64,000 nt of DNA from assembly GCF_001447195.1 (NCBI RefSeq), contig NZ_LFRI01000538.1:1-64000 (forward strand). The letters run 5' to 3'. The position numbers were made by a program, and so were the translations under genes. This stretch comes from Aquabacterium parvum. GTDB taxonomy: Bacteria; Pseudomonadota; Gammaproteobacteria; Burkholderiales; Burkholderiaceae_C. Under the pieces are notes generated by a model. It did not search any database. It saw only the letters and a program-made list of their open reading frames with translations, and had not been told where the DNA came from. Every line of letters starts with the position of its first letter. Positions within the stretch are counted from its first letter, which is position 1. Below, one piece after another: positions 26,246 through 35,536 of the stretch.

Positions 26246-28100
26246 CCAGGTGCCTGGTGCGCCCACGGCCCGGGTGGACTTTCCGCCCGAAGCGCCAGGG
26301 CTCGCACGCCGCCAGCTGACTTTGCGCCAGCCCCTGCGCTGGCTGGTCGCGCACGACCCCAGCCAGGTGCCCGGCCTGCTGGACGCCGCCCACGAACTGG
26401 CCCGCAACGGGCACTGGCTGGTGGGCTGGGTGGCCTACGAAGCTGCGCCAGGGCTCGATGCCTGCCTGCCCGTCAAGGCATTGCCACCAGGGCAACCATA
26501 TGCCCTGTGGGCGGTTTTTGAGCCCGAGCAGGTGCAGGCGGTTCAACCTCACCCTGCCGAAGTGGCCGTGGCGGGTTCACACGCCAGCCAGCCGCCCCCG
26601 GCTGCGACCAGCTGGTCTGCCAGCAACTGGTCGTCCGACTTCACCGAATCAGAAGCGGCCAGCCGAATCGACCACATCCGCGACCTGATCCAGGCAGGTG
26701 AGGTCTACCAGGTGAACCTGACCAGCCGCCTGCGCAGCCCTTTCGAGGGCGGCCCGACGGCCATCGAGCCCTTCTTCGACGCCCTGCGCCGCAGTCAGCC
26801 CGAAGGCTACGGTCTGATGCTCGACGCTCGGGCAGCCAGTCGCAGCCCGGGCGTCGTGCTCAGCGTCTCCCCCGAGCTCTTCTTCGACTGGGACGGCGAG
26901 GTGATCACCGCCCGTCCCATGAAAGGCACGGCCGCACGCGGCAGCGACACACAATCCGATCAGGCGGCGGCCGACCACCTGCGCATCAGCCCGAAAGAGC
27001 GCGCAGAGAACCTGATGATCGTCGACCTGTTGCGCAACGACCTCTCGCGCATCGCCGAGGTCGGCAGCGTGCAGGTGCCGTCCTTGTTCGACCTGCAGGC
27101 GCTGCCCACCGTCTGGCAGATGACCTCGACCGTGACGGCACGCTCGCGCGCGGGCCTGAAGCTGAGCGAAGCTTTCGCGGCGCTGTTCCCCTGCGGCTCG
27201 GTGACCGGTGCCCCCAAACGCCAGGCCATGCACCACATTGCACGGCTGGAAAGCGGGCCGCGAGGTGTCTACTGCGGCGCCGTCGGCCTGATGAGCCCCG
27301 GCGGGCGCGTGACCTTCAACGTGCCCATCCGCACCGTGGTGTTGCACACGCCCCCGCCACCGGCCCCATGGACGGCACACTGCGGCATCGGCAGTGGCAT
27401 CACGCTGGATGCGAGCGCCGATGGGGAATGGCGCGAATGGCAGGTCAAGCGCGGCTTCCTCGATCGGGCGAGCCAGCCTTTCGAGCTGCTCGAATCAATG
27501 CGACTGGAAAACGGGCGACTGCTGCGCCTGGATGGCCACCTGGCCCGCCTGCGCGCCGCCGCCGCACACTTCGGCCATCGGCTGAACGACGCCGACGTCA
27601 GCAAAGCCCTGGCCCTTGAAGCCGCAGCGCACCCGAGCGGGGTTTTCAAAGTGCGACTGCTGGTGGCCGCCGACGGCGGTGTGCAAGCCCAAACAGCCCC
27701 GCTGGCGCCCCCACCTTCCTCACCGCCTCGCGTGGCACTGGCCACCGAGCCCATGCCATCGGCTGACGACTTCATCCGGCACAAGACCACACGAAGGCAG
27801 GCCTACGACCGCTTTGTGCCGCCGGCAGGCTGCTTCGACACCTTGCTGTTCAACGCGAACGACGAACTCACGGAGTTCACCATCGGCAACCTGGCCCTGA
27901 AGCTCGATGACACCTGGTGGACCCCCCCCCTGTCTTGTGGGCTGCTGCCCGGCGTGATGCGCTCGGAGCTGCTGGCGCAAGGCACCTTGCACGAGCGGGT
28001 GCTGACCCGATCGGACCTGGCGCACGCCCAGGGTTTGGCGCTGATCAACAGCGTTCGGGGCTGGATTGACGTCAAGCCGAGCACGCCCAGCTCGGCGTGA
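26238..28100 (+). CDS. pabB: Fused aminodeoxychorismate synthase component I and 4-amino-4-deoxychorismate lyase
   Basis: A 620-residue fusion for p-aminobenzoate (folate) synthesis. Residues 1 to about 410 are the PabB chorismate-binding part: EVYQVNLTSRL, ARPMKGTAARG, ENLMIVDLLRNDLSRI and the active-site block PCGSVTGAPKRQAM. Residues from about 412 are a class IV aminotransferase-like lyase (PabC): LLESMRLENGRLLRLDGHL, KTTRRQAYD with the likely PLP lysine region, ELTEFTIGN and LPGVMRSEL. The GTG at 26238 overlaps the dsbB stop. A run of nine C at 27922-27930 lies in the PabC half, a slippage-prone site. The partner glutaminase PabA is not here. Confidence 0.92.
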   Translation: MLDQVPGAPTARVDFPPEAPGLARRQLTLRQPLRWLVAHDPSQVPGLLDAAHELARNGHWLVGWVAYEAAPGLDACLPVKALPPGQPYALWAVFEPEQVQAVQPHPAEVAVAGSHASQPPPAATSWSASNWSSDFTESEAASRIDHIRDLIQAGEVYQVNLTSRLRSPFEGGPTAIEPFFDALRRSQPEGYGLMLDARAASRSPGVVLSVSPELFFDWDGEVITARPMKGTAARGSDTQSDQAAADHLRISPKERAENLMIVDLLRNDLSRIAEVGSVQVPSLFDLQALPTVWQMTSTVTARSRAGLKLSEAFAALFPCGSVTGAPKRQAMHHIARLESGPRGVYCGAVGLMSPGGRVTFNVPIRTVVLHTPPPPAPWTAHCGIGSGITLDASADGEWREWQVKRGFLDRASQPFELLESMRLENGRLLRLDGHLARLRAAAAHFGHRLNDADVSKALALEAAAHPSGVFKVRLLVAADGGVQAQTAPLAPPPSSPPRVALATEPMPSADDFIRHKTTRRQAYDRFVPPAGCFDTLLFNANDELTEFTIGNLALKLDDTWWTPPLSCGLLPGVMRSELLAQGTLHERVLTRSDLAHAQGLALINSVRGWIDVKPSTPSSA

Positions 28101-28208
28101 CGCACTGACGCAGCAGCGCGTTGACGCACAAGGCCCCAGCGAAGCAAGCCTGGGGCCCCTTGCGGCAAACTCCGGTGTTTGACACCACGGCTTGGCAAGC
28201 ACCTCACC

Positions 28209-28625
28209 ATGCGCCTCCTTCACACCATGCTGCGCGTTGGCAACCTCCAGCGCTCCATCGACTTCTATACCCAGGTGCTGGGCATGCAACTGCTGCGCAC
28301 CACCGAACGCCCGGAGCAGCAGTACACGCTGGCCTTCCTGGGTTATGGGCGCAACCCCGAGCACGCCGAGATCGAGCTGACCTACAACCACGGCGTCGAG
28401 CAGTACGAACTGGGCACGGCCTACGGCCACATCGCCATCGGCGTGGACGACGCCAAGGCCGTGTGCGACGCGGTGCGCGAGAAGGCTCAGGCCCTCGGCG
28501 GCGCCGTCACGCGCGAGGCTGGACCGGTCAAGGGCGGCAACACCGTGATCGCCTTCATCACCGATCCTGATGGCTACAAGGTGGAATTGATCGAGCGCCC
28601 CGAGGGCGCTCGCGAACTCAACTGA
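28209..28625 (+). CDS. gloA: Lactoylglutathione lyase (glyoxalase I)
   Basis: A 138-residue metalloenzyme that isomerises the methylglyoxal-glutathione hemithioacetal. The family signature is complete: RLLHTMLRV (metal His5), [27 protein letters not shown] (Glu), [10 protein letters not shown] (His) and GYKVELIER (Glu). The length equals typical bacterial GloA. ATG at 28209 begins the homology; the longer in-frame start at 28179 adds unconserved residues. A strong terminator follows. Confidence 0.96.
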   Translation: MRLLHTMLRVGNLQRSIDFYTQVLGMQLLRTTERPEQQYTLAFLGYGRNPEHAEIELTYNHGVEQYELGTAYGHIAIGVDDAKAVCDAVREKAQALGGAVTREAGPVKGGNTVIAFITDPDGYKVELIERPEGARELN

Positions 28626-28645
28626 CCGAGAGCCGCAGCAAACAC

Positions 28646-28672
28646 AAAGGGACCCAAACGGGTCCCTTTTTC
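28646..28672 (+). terminator. Rho-independent terminator after gloA
   Basis: AAAGGGACCC and GGGTCCCTTT form a 10-bp stem with an AAAC loop, followed by T residues. It sits between convergent gloA and aroC. Read on the minus strand it also gives a stem with a TTTGTG tail, so it may act for aroC too. Confidence 0.9.
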
Positions 28673-28714
28673 ATGGCGCCATCAAGGCAGGGGGTTCGTC
28701 GTTCGTCGCGTCAT

Positions 28715-29815
28715 TCAGCCGCGCGAAGCCGGGATCTTGGGCGTGCTGACCTCGACGTCACCGCATTGCGCACGGTGGCGCAGCGCGTGGTCGATCAGCA
28801 CCAGCGCCAGCATGGCCTCGGCGATCGGCGTGGCGCGGATGCCCACGCAGGGGTCGTGGCGGCCAAAGGTCTCGACCGTGGCGGGCTGGCCACCCAGGTC
28901 GATGGACTGGCGCGGCGAGCGGATCGAGCTGGTCGGCTTGATGGCAATCGCCACGCGCAGGTCCTGCCCCGTGGAGATGCCACCCAGCACACCACCTGCG
29001 TGGTTGGACGCGAACCCATCGGGGTAGAGCTCGTCGCCATGCACGGTGCCGCGCTGCGAAACGCTCTCGAAGCCCGCGCCGATCTCGACACCCTTGACCG
29101 CGTTGATGCCCATCATCGCGTAGGCAATGTCCGCGTCGAGCTTGTCGAACAAGGGCTCACCCAGTCCCACGGGCATGCCCGAAGCCTCGACGATGAGCTT
29201 GGCGCCACACGAGTCACCGTCCTTGCGCAGCTCGTCCATGTAGGCCTCAAGCTGCTCGATCTGGCTGGTGTTGGGCGCAAAGAACGGGTTGTTGGGCACG
29301 TGCTCCCAGCCCTCGAAGGCGATCGGCACGGTGCCCAGTTGCGTCATGCAGGCGCGGATCTCGGTGCCGAACTGCTCCTTCAGCCACTTCTTGGCCACAG
29401 CGCCGGCGGCCACCATGGGCGCGGTCATGCGGGCCGACGAGCGGCCACCACCACGCGGATCGCGGATGCCGTACTTGTGCCAGTAGGTGTAGTCGGCATG
29501 GCCCGGGCGGAAGGTCTGCAGGATGTTGCCGTAGTCCTTGCTGCGCTGGTCGGTGTTGCGGATCAACAGAGCAATCGGTGCGCCCGTGGTCTTGCCTTCG
29601 TAGACGCCGGAGAGGATCTCGACGGCATCGGCTTCGTTGCGCTGGGTGACGTGGCGCGACGTGCCAGGGCGGCGGCGGTCCAGGTCAGGCTGGATGTCGG
29701 CTTCGGACAGGACCATGCCCGGGGGGCAGCCGTCGATGACGCAGCCGATGGCCGGGCCGTGCGACTCGCCGAAGTTGGTGACGGTGAACAAAAGACCAAT
29801 GGTGCTGCCAGCCAT
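28715..29815 (-). CDS. aroC: Chorismate synthase
   Basis: A 366-residue FMN-dependent enzyme that makes chorismate from EPSP, the last shared step of aromatic synthesis. It shows the family signatures [14 protein letters not shown] (14-27), [14 protein letters not shown], the GRSSARMT block near 125 and [15 protein letters not shown] near the C-terminus, all at expected spacing. It is a stand-alone minus-strand gene. Its product is the substrate of the PabB part encoded 0.6 kb away. Confidence 0.96.
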   Translation of the reverse strand: MAGSTIGLLFTVTNFGESHGPAIGCVIDGCPPGMVLSEADIQPDLDRRRPGTSRHVTQRNEADAVEILSGVYEGKTTGAPIALLIRNTDQRSKDYGNILQTFRPGHADYTYWHKYGIRDPRGGGRSSARMTAPMVAAGAVAKKWLKEQFGTEIRACMTQLGTVPIAFEGWEHVPNNPFFAPNTSQIEQLEAYMDELRKDGDSCGAKLIVEASGMPVGLGEPLFDKLDADIAYAMMGINAVKGVEIGAGFESVSQRGTVHGDELYPDGFASNHAGGVLGGISTGQDLRVAIAIKPTSSIRSPRQSIDLGGQPATVETFGRHDPCVGIRATPIAEAMLALVLIDHALRHRAQCGDVEVSTPKIPASRG

Positions 29816-29884
29816 GACGCGGAATCCAGATCAATCAATGACGCAAAAGCGTATTGTCCCCCATGCGGAAAAGTTCATGGCGGC

Positions 29885-29916
29885 AAAGAAAAACGCCCGG
29901 ACGAAAACCGGGCGTT
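29885..29916 (-). terminator. Rho-independent terminator after the CBS-domain gene
   Basis: On the minus strand AACGCCCGG pairs with CCGGGCGTT around a seven-base loop and is followed by TTTCTTT. It lies about 25 bp after the CBS gene stop and before aroC, so aroC must have its own promoter in the roughly 70 bp between. Confidence 0.85.
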
Positions 29917-29941
29917 GCATGCGCATCGGGTGAAAACCGGC

Positions 29942-30412
29942 TCAGAGCAGCGCCTGGCGCTCGCCCCCGGCGTTCTCTTCGACCGGCCAGTCGCGGATGT
30001 AGGCCTTGAGCATGCGGTTCTCGAAGTCCTGGCCATCGACCACGGCCTTGGCGACGTCGTAGAACGAGATCACGCCCATCAGCGTGCGCTGGGTCATGAC
30101 CGGCATGTAGCGCGCGTGGCGGCTGAGCATCATGCGCCGCACCTCGTCGATGTCGGTCTCGGGGGTGCAGGTCAGGGGGTGGTCGTCCATCACGGTGCGC
30201 ACCACCAGCGAGCCGAAGCTGCCGCCATTCTTGACCGCCCCACGGATGACCTCGCGGAAGGTGAGCATGCCGGCCAAGTCTCCGTGGTCCATCACCACGA
30301 GGGAGCCGATGTCGTGTTCGGACATGGTCTGGGCGGCTTCGGCCAGCGGCTGTTCGGGCTGAACGGTGAACAAGGTGCTGCCCTTGACGCGCAGGATGTC
30401 GCTGACTTTCAT
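29942..30412 (-). CDS. CBS-domain-pair protein
   Basis: A 156-residue protein made of two CBS domains (about 5-60 and 75-130) with a short basic tail. The motifs HDIGSLVVMDHGDLAGMLT and ARYMPVMTQRTLMGVISFYD are the typical strand-helix ends of each repeat. Such small proteins bind adenosine nucleotides and modulate partners; the target here is unknown. ATG at 30412 is supported by GAGGAG about nine bases upstream. Confidence 0.88.
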   Translation of the reverse strand: MKVSDILRVKGSTLFTVQPEQPLAEAAQTMSEHDIGSLVVMDHGDLAGMLTFREVIRGAVKNGGSFGSLVVRTVMDDHPLTCTPETDIDEVRRMMLSRHARYMPVMTQRTLMGVISFYDVAKAVVDGQDFENRMLKAYIRDWPVEENAGGERQALL

Positions 30413-30563
30413 GGATGTGTCTCCTCGGTGGGGTCTCACAGTGGGTTGCACATGGTCGCGATGCCGGGTGGTGCCGGCACGCAAGGGGTGTCACCTTGAT
30501 TGCGACAGACCTGCGCCAAAGTGACCAGCGGGATGACCCTGATCCTGCCAGAAAAAGCTCAAC

Positions 30564-31805
30564 TCAGCTCATGACCTGACGCAGTGTGAGGCGTTCCAGT
30601 GCCGCTTCGCGCCAGAAACCCTGCGCCAGCTGGTCTTGCTTGAGCAGCAGGCGCTCGACCAACGGCCCCACACGGGTGTGATCCGGGTCGCACAGCAGCA
30701 CGTAGCGCGCGCCCCGCTCGCCCTCAGGCTCATTGAGTTCAGCGATCCAGTCCAGGGCCTTGAGCGCCTCCAGCAGCGGCTCGATCTGCAGGGGGTCGGT
30801 ACGCAGGTGCTGCGCCAGCCCCACCGTTGACAGCCCCTTGCGCTCGCTGTGCTGCATCACCGCCAACGCCTTGAGGATGGCCAGCGCCAACGAAAACTGC
30901 AGCCCGGGCGCATCGGGCCAACGCTTGACCTGCGACAGCAGGCTGGGCGTGTAGGCCGCCACCACCGCCCCCATGAGCACGATCAACCAGCTCAGGTAGA
31001 TCCAGATCAGGCAGATGGGCACGGCCGCGAAGGCGCCATAAATGGTCGAGTACGCAGGCACCTTGGCCAGGTAAAGCGCCAGCCCCCGCTGCGCCAGCTC
31101 CAGCCCCAGGGACGCGAAGATCGCGCCGCCCCAGGCGTGCTCGGTGCGCACGAAGGTGTTCGGCACGTACTTGTAGAGCGCCGCGAAACCCGCCGTCTGC
31201 AGCACGAACAGGATCAGCGAAAGCAGGAAGCCGACACCTCCCGGCAGCTCGCCCACCAGTCCGCGCGACGCGGACAGCACGTACGACGTGAACGACAGGC
31301 TGCCGCCCAGCAGCAGCGGCCCCAGCGTCAGGGCCGCCCAGTAAACCAGCACCCTTTGCGCGATCGGCCTGGAGCTGCGCACGCGCCAGATGCCGTTGAG
31401 CGTGCGGTCGATGGTCAGCATCAGGGCCATGGCCGCCACGCCCAGGCCGATCAAGCCCAAAACACCGAGCTGGCTGGCCTTGGCCGCGAACTTGGTCAGC
31501 GACAGCACCACCTGCTTGGCAATCACGTCAGGCAGGATGCCGGCCAGCACCTGCTGCTCCAGCGCCTTGCGAAAGCGCCCGAACACCGGGAAGGCGCTGA
31601 ACAGCGCCAGCATCACCGTGAACAAGGGCACCAGGGCGATGGTGGTGGTGAAGGTCAGGCTGCAGGCGGTCACGCCCAGCCGGTCTTCCCGAAATCGCTG
31701 CCTCAGGGTGTCCCAGGTCTGACGCCAGGGCCAGGTTCGAAGGGTCTCGACAAGCAGGTGCCAGCGCTGGGATGCGCGAGCCAGGAGGGGCCTCTTGGAA
31801 GTCAT
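30564..31805 (-). CDS. YihY/BrkB family inner-membrane protein
   Basis: A 413-residue protein with about six membrane helices in the first 290 residues and a soluble C-terminal winged-helix-like region. Family blocks DRLGVTACSLTFTTTIALVPLF, LTIDRTLNGIW, YKYVPNT and AVPICLIWIYLSWLIVL are present. Members were once annotated as RNase BN or BrkB; that nuclease role is not supported and their function is unsettled. ATG at 31805 is used. Divergent from the DUF2069 gene 79 bp away. Confidence 0.9.
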   Translation of the reverse strand: MTSKRPLLARASQRWHLLVETLRTWPWRQTWDTLRQRFREDRLGVTACSLTFTTTIALVPLFTVMLALFSAFPVFGRFRKALEQQVLAGILPDVIAKQVVLSLTKFAAKASQLGVLGLIGLGVAAMALMLTIDRTLNGIWRVRSSRPIAQRVLVYWAALTLGPLLLGGSLSFTSYVLSASRGLVGELPGGVGFLLSLILFVLQTAGFAALYKYVPNTFVRTEHAWGGAIFASLGLELAQRGLALYLAKVPAYSTIYGAFAAVPICLIWIYLSWLIVLMGAVVAAYTPSLLSQVKRWPDAPGLQFSLALAILKALAVMQHSERKGLSTVGLAQHLRTDPLQIEPLLEALKALDWIAELNEPEGERGARYVLLCDPDHTRVGPLVERLLLKQDQLAQGFWREAALERLTLRQVMS

Positions 31806-31884
31806 GCTGGCTATGATGCCAGCGTCTGTACACTGCCAGCCCGGCCACGCGCGCCCGCGCCACGCCACGCAGCCTCACCCCACC

Positions 31885-32349
31885 ATGCCCCTGACGCCCC
31901 CCCTCGACAGCGATGTCGCCCTGGACGACCCCATCCTGGGTCAGCACACGCCTGAGCGACTGGCCTTGATCCAACGCCTGCGCGCCGCTTGTGTGGCCGC
32001 GCTGGTGGCCCTGATCGGCCTGTGCGTGGCGTGGGAGCTGTGGCTCGCGCCGCTGCCCGGCGGCACCGGTGTGCTGGCCTGGAAAGCCCTGCCCCTGACC
32101 TTGGCCCTGGCCGGCATGCTGCGTCACCGCCTCTACACCTACCGCTGGATGTCGCTGCTGATCTGGCTGTATTTCACCGAAGGCGTGGTGAGGGCGGCGA
32201 GTGACCGGGGCACATCGCAGTGGCTGGCCGGCATCGAGGTGGCCTTGAGCACCGCCCTGTTCGTCGGCTGCGCGGTGTACGTGCGCCAGCGGCTGAAGGT
32301 GCTGCCGCCCAAGAGCAAGAAGGGCCAGCCCCCGAAGGAACCGGCCTGA
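31885..32349 (+). CDS. DUF2069 membrane protein
   Basis: A 154-residue inner-membrane protein with three to four hydrophobic helices (about 30-50, 60-80, 83-100, 112-132) and a lysine/proline-rich tail. The block YRWMSLLIWLYFTEGVVRA is characteristic of DUF2069. Function is unknown. Its TGA overlaps the ATG of the next gene (TGATG), so the two are translationally coupled. Confidence 0.85.
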   Translation: MPLTPPLDSDVALDDPILGQHTPERLALIQRLRAACVAALVALIGLCVAWELWLAPLPGGTGVLAWKALPLTLALAGMLRHRLYTYRWMSLLIWLYFTEGVVRAASDRGTSQWLAGIEVALSTALFVGCAVYVRQRLKVLPPKSKKGQPPKEPA

Positions 32350-33878
32350 TGCCCTCCTCCAGCCACGCCGAGCTGTTGCGCGCCCTGCGAGCGGCATTGG
32401 GCGAGCAGGCCGTGCGCGAGCCCTACGCAGGCCACACCCTGACCGAGCTCCTGCAGGACTGGCGTGGCCGCTACCATGGCAGCGCACTCGCGGTGGTAAG
32501 CCCGGCCGACGCAGACGGCGTGGCCACCGCCGTCAGGCTGTGCGCCGCCCACGGCGCGAGCATCGTGCCCCAGGGCGGCAACACCAGCCTGGTTGGCGGC
32601 TCGGTGCCCGACGCCAGTGGCGAGCAGGTCGTGCTCAGCCTGCGGCGCCTGAACCAGGTGCTGTCGGTGGACGAGGACAACCTCTCGATGACGGCGCAGG
32701 CGGGCTGCACCCTCGCCGAAGTCCAGCAGGCTGCGTCCCTCGCGGGCTTGCTCTTTCCACTCAGCCTCGCTTCGGAGGGCACTTGCACACTCGGCGGTGT
32801 GCTGGCCACCAACGCAGGCGGCACGCAGGTGCTGCGCTACGGCACCGCACGCGAGCTGTGCCTGGGCCTGGAGGTGGTCACGGCGCAAGGCGAGGTCTGG
32901 TCCCTGCTCAAAGGCCTGCGCAAAGACAACACCGGCTACGACCTGCGCCACCTGCTGATCGGCAGCGAAGGCACGCTGGGCATCATCACGGCAGCCAGTT
33001 TGCGGCTCTACCCGGCTCCCAAGGGCTGTGCCACCGCCCTGGTTCCCTGTGCCAACCCAGCCGCAGCGGTCAGCCTGTTGCGCCGGGCTCGCCAGGCCCT
33101 GGATGCCGGGCTCACCGCCTGTGAACTGATGGCCCCGATGCCGCTCTCACTGGTGCACACCCACCTGCCCGACGTGGTGAAGGCGCTGGGTGGCCTGGGC
33201 CTGCCCACCGCGACATCCCTGCGGGCCCAGGGTGACCACAGCCCCTGGTGGCTTTTGCTCGAAGCCGTGAGCCCGCTCTCCGACGACGATGCGCAGGAGC
33301 GCCTGGCCGGCGTTCTGCTCGAGGCCGGCAGCGCAACGGCTGAGGCCACGGAATCGGGTGGGCGCGAAGGTGCCAGCGCCTGCCTGGCCCAATCGCTGGC
33401 GCAACGCGCGGCCATGTGGCGATTGCGCGAGGCCATCCCCATGGCCGAGAAGATCGCCGGTCGCATGGTCAAGCACGACATCGGCATGCCAACCTCGCGC
33501 GTCCCCGAGTTCATCGACAAGGTCGGTGTTGCGCTGCGCCAGCGCTGGCCGGAATCGGCGGTGGTCTGCTTTGGTCACCTGGGCGATGGCAACCTGCATT
33601 TCAACGTCCAGCCCCCGGCAGAGTTTGCCGACGGCGACGCCTTCGAAGCGTTCGAGCTCGCCGCCAACACGCTGGTGTTCGACACGGTGCAGGCCCTCGG
33701 CGGCACGATCTCGGCGGAGCACGGCATTGGCGAGTTGCGAAAGCACGAGCTGGCCAGGCGCCACCCCCCGGCTGCCCTGGGGGCCATGCAGGCCATCAAG
33801 CTGGCGCTGGACCCCAAGGGGGTGCTGAACCCGGGGCGGATGTTGCCCGCCACAAACGAGGACACCCCCCCAGCCTGA
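32349..33878 (+). CDS. FAD-binding oxidoreductase of the GlcD / D-2-hydroxyacid dehydrogenase family
   Basis: A 509-residue flavoenzyme. The N-terminal FAD_binding_4 domain holds PQGGNTSLVGGSVP, LSLASEGTCTLGG and KDNTGYDLRHLLIGSEGTLGI; the C-terminal FAD-oxidase domain has KHDIGMPTSRVPEF, CFGHLGDGNLHFNV and SAEHGIGELRK. The layout matches D-lactate, D-2-hydroxyglutarate and glycolate dehydrogenases; the substrate cannot be decided from sequence. Coupled to the upstream DUF2069 gene. Confidence 0.9.
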   Translation: MPSSSHAELLRALRAALGEQAVREPYAGHTLTELLQDWRGRYHGSALAVVSPADADGVATAVRLCAAHGASIVPQGGNTSLVGGSVPDASGEQVVLSLRRLNQVLSVDEDNLSMTAQAGCTLAEVQQAASLAGLLFPLSLASEGTCTLGGVLATNAGGTQVLRYGTARELCLGLEVVTAQGEVWSLLKGLRKDNTGYDLRHLLIGSEGTLGIITAASLRLYPAPKGCATALVPCANPAAAVSLLRRARQALDAGLTACELMAPMPLSLVHTHLPDVVKALGGLGLPTATSLRAQGDHSPWWLLLEAVSPLSDDDAQERLAGVLLEAGSATAEATESGGREGASACLAQSLAQRAAMWRLREAIPMAEKIAGRMVKHDIGMPTSRVPEFIDKVGVALRQRWPESAVVCFGHLGDGNLHFNVQPPAEFADGDAFEAFELAANTLVFDTVQALGGTISAEHGIGELRKHELARRHPPAALGAMQAIKLALDPKGVLNPGRMLPATNEDTPPA

Positions 33879-33944
33879 TTGGGGCCGGAGCTGGCCCCCG
33901 AGCATGGGCTCAGCGACTGTCGAGTCGCGCCCAAGGTCGCGCCT

Positions 33945-34526
33945 TCACTGCAAAGGCCCCTTGAGCGACTCCGGAATGGCCAGCGACATCACGTCGATGC
34001 CCTCTTCCTTCAGTTCGGTGACCTCGTCCTGATCAGCTTGCCCTCGCAGGGCTCGTTGCGGGGCATCGCCTCGGTGGATGTTGCGCACCTCTTTGACAAA
34101 GCCCTCGCCCACGTCTTCGGTTTGCTCAAGCACGTGCCGCACCGCTTGCAAGTACATCGCCTGGAGCACCTCAACGGAGGGCATGCCTGGTTCAGCGTCC
34201 AGGGCTGCAGCCCGCGCCCGCGACGCAGGAGCCTGGGACTCCCTCTGCTGGGCACCAACCGTTTGCGCCCCCTCGCCCCGTCCGGATGGCACATGCCCCG
34301 ATGGGTGCGCAGGCTTGCCGACCACCGGAGCTTGTGCCCCCGACTTCTCGGCCTTGAGCGCAGACACGTTGAGCCGCACGGCGGACGGACGGCGCACCAC
34401 CTCGGTCGAAGCACACACAGGGCAACTCACGAGCCCACGCGCCTGCTGAGACGCCAGGTCATCGGCCGAGGCAAACCAGCCCTCGAAAACGTGGCCATGT
34501 TCGCAATGGAGGTCAACTACCAGCAT
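33945..34526 (-). CDS. DUF1178 family protein
   Basis: A 193-residue protein. The N-terminus MLVVDLHCEHGHVFEGWF and the zinc-ribbon-like pair CEHGH and CPVC are the DUF1178 signature, as is the C-terminal block VRNIHRGDAPQRALRG. The middle (about 60-110) is low-complexity Ala/Gly/Pro and probably disordered. Function is unknown. It lies 51 bp after the Nudix gene on the same strand, at the tail of the nuo run. Confidence 0.86.
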   Translation of the reverse strand: MLVVDLHCEHGHVFEGWFASADDLASQQARGLVSCPVCASTEVVRRPSAVRLNVSALKAEKSGAQAPVVGKPAHPSGHVPSGRGEGAQTVGAQQRESQAPASRARAAALDAEPGMPSVEVLQAMYLQAVRHVLEQTEDVGEGFVKEVRNIHRGDAPQRALRGQADQDEVTELKEEGIDVMSLAIPESLKGPLQ

Positions 34527-34577
34527 GTTGCTCGCTCGGGGACGCTGCCGACATCGGGGACCGCACCTGAACGGGGT

Positions 34578-35159
34578 TCAGGCCTCGACCCATTGCAGGG
34601 GCCAGTCACCGCCGCGCCACTTCTGCAGCCACATCATGCCGACGATGGTTTTCACGTCGGTCAACTTGCCGTCGCGCACCCAATCTTCGAGCTCCTGTTG
34701 GCTGGCGGCGAACACATCAAGGAACTCACCCTCGTCAAGGTGGCGCTCACCCGCCTTCAGGCCCTGGGCGAACCAGATTTCGATGACTTCGTCGGCATAC
34801 CCGATGACCGGGTGCATCACGCCAGCACGCGCCCAACGGGTCGCGGTGTAGCCCGTCTCCTCAAGCAACTCGCGCTGCGCGCAACGCAGCCCGCCTTCGC
34901 CTGGGTCCAGCTTGCCCGCGGGGAACTCGATCATGACGCGCTTGACCGGGTAGCGGTATTGGCGCTCAAGCACCAGGCGCCCATCCGGCAGCACCGCCAC
35001 GATCATCACCGCCCCCGGGTGCAGCACATACTCGCGCGTTGCCTGCTTGCCATCGGGCAAGCGCACTTCGTCGCGCTGCACACGGATGAAGGAGCCCTCG
35101 TACACACGAGTCGAACTCAGCATGTGCTCTGTCAGGTGGGCGTCGTCGTCCTGGTTCAT
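34578..35159 (-). CDS. Nudix hydrolase, ADP-ribose pyrophosphatase type
   Basis: A 193-residue enzyme. The Nudix box is complete in GKLDPGEGGLRCAQRELLEETGY, with the EFPAGK lead-in and the downstream PVIGYADEVIEIWFA block typical of NudF-like ADP-ribose pyrophosphatases. It likely hydrolyses ADP-ribose to AMP and ribose 5-phosphate. ATG at 35159 is chosen because the long upstream extension is the shadow of the DUF2818 gene. Same strand and order as seen downstream of nuoN in Burkholderiales. Confidence 0.9.
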   Translation of the reverse strand: MNQDDDAHLTEHMLSSTRVYEGSFIRVQRDEVRLPDGKQATREYVLHPGAVMIVAVLPDGRLVLERQYRYPVKRVMIEFPAGKLDPGEGGLRCAQRELLEETGYTATRWARAGVMHPVIGYADEVIEIWFAQGLKAGERHLDEGEFLDVFAASQQELEDWVRDGKLTDVKTIVGMMWLQKWRGGDWPLQWVEA

Positions 35160-35202
35160 GGGGGTCAGTCTGGCAGCGATCGGCTGCCACCTCGTGCATG
35201 GT

Positions 35203-35508
35203 TCAGTGCTTGCGCAGGTAACGCCAGACGAAGCCCGGAAAGGCCAGCGTGAGGAACACGCACAGCCAAACGGCCACGAACTCCCAGCGCACCACGCTGG
35301 CGCGGCCGAGGTGGGTTTCCAGCGCACGGCCCAGCAGCGCAATCAGCGTGCCATAGACCAGCAACTCCAGCACCCGCCAAGCCACCGATTTGGGCTCTCG
35401 GCGCGGCCCGAAGACGAACAAACGCTCGTTCACAAATGGCAAATTGGCCGCGAACAACGCGGCCAGGAGCACGGTCAGGACTGCCCAGGCGGGGACGAGG
35501 CCCGTCAC
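35203..35508 (-). CDS. DUF2818 family small membrane protein
   Basis: A 101-residue protein with three hydrophobic helices (about 4-24, 44-64, 72-95) and a basic end. The segment AANLPFVNERLFVFG is typical of DUF2818, a family usually found directly after nuoN in betaproteobacteria. GTG at 35508 is preferred because AAGGGGG lies seven bases upstream; a TTG at 35526 is in frame. The 28-bp gap to nuoN suggests co-transcription, so a role in complex I assembly or stability is conceivable but untested. Confidence 0.85.
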   Translation of the reverse strand: MTGLVPAWAVLTVLLAALFAANLPFVNERLFVFGPRREPKSVAWRVLELLVYGTLIALLGRALETHLGRASVVRWEFVAVWLCVFLTLAFPGFVWRYLRKH

Positions 35509-35536
35509 GCCGGGCCCCCTTGGCAAACGCGATCCA

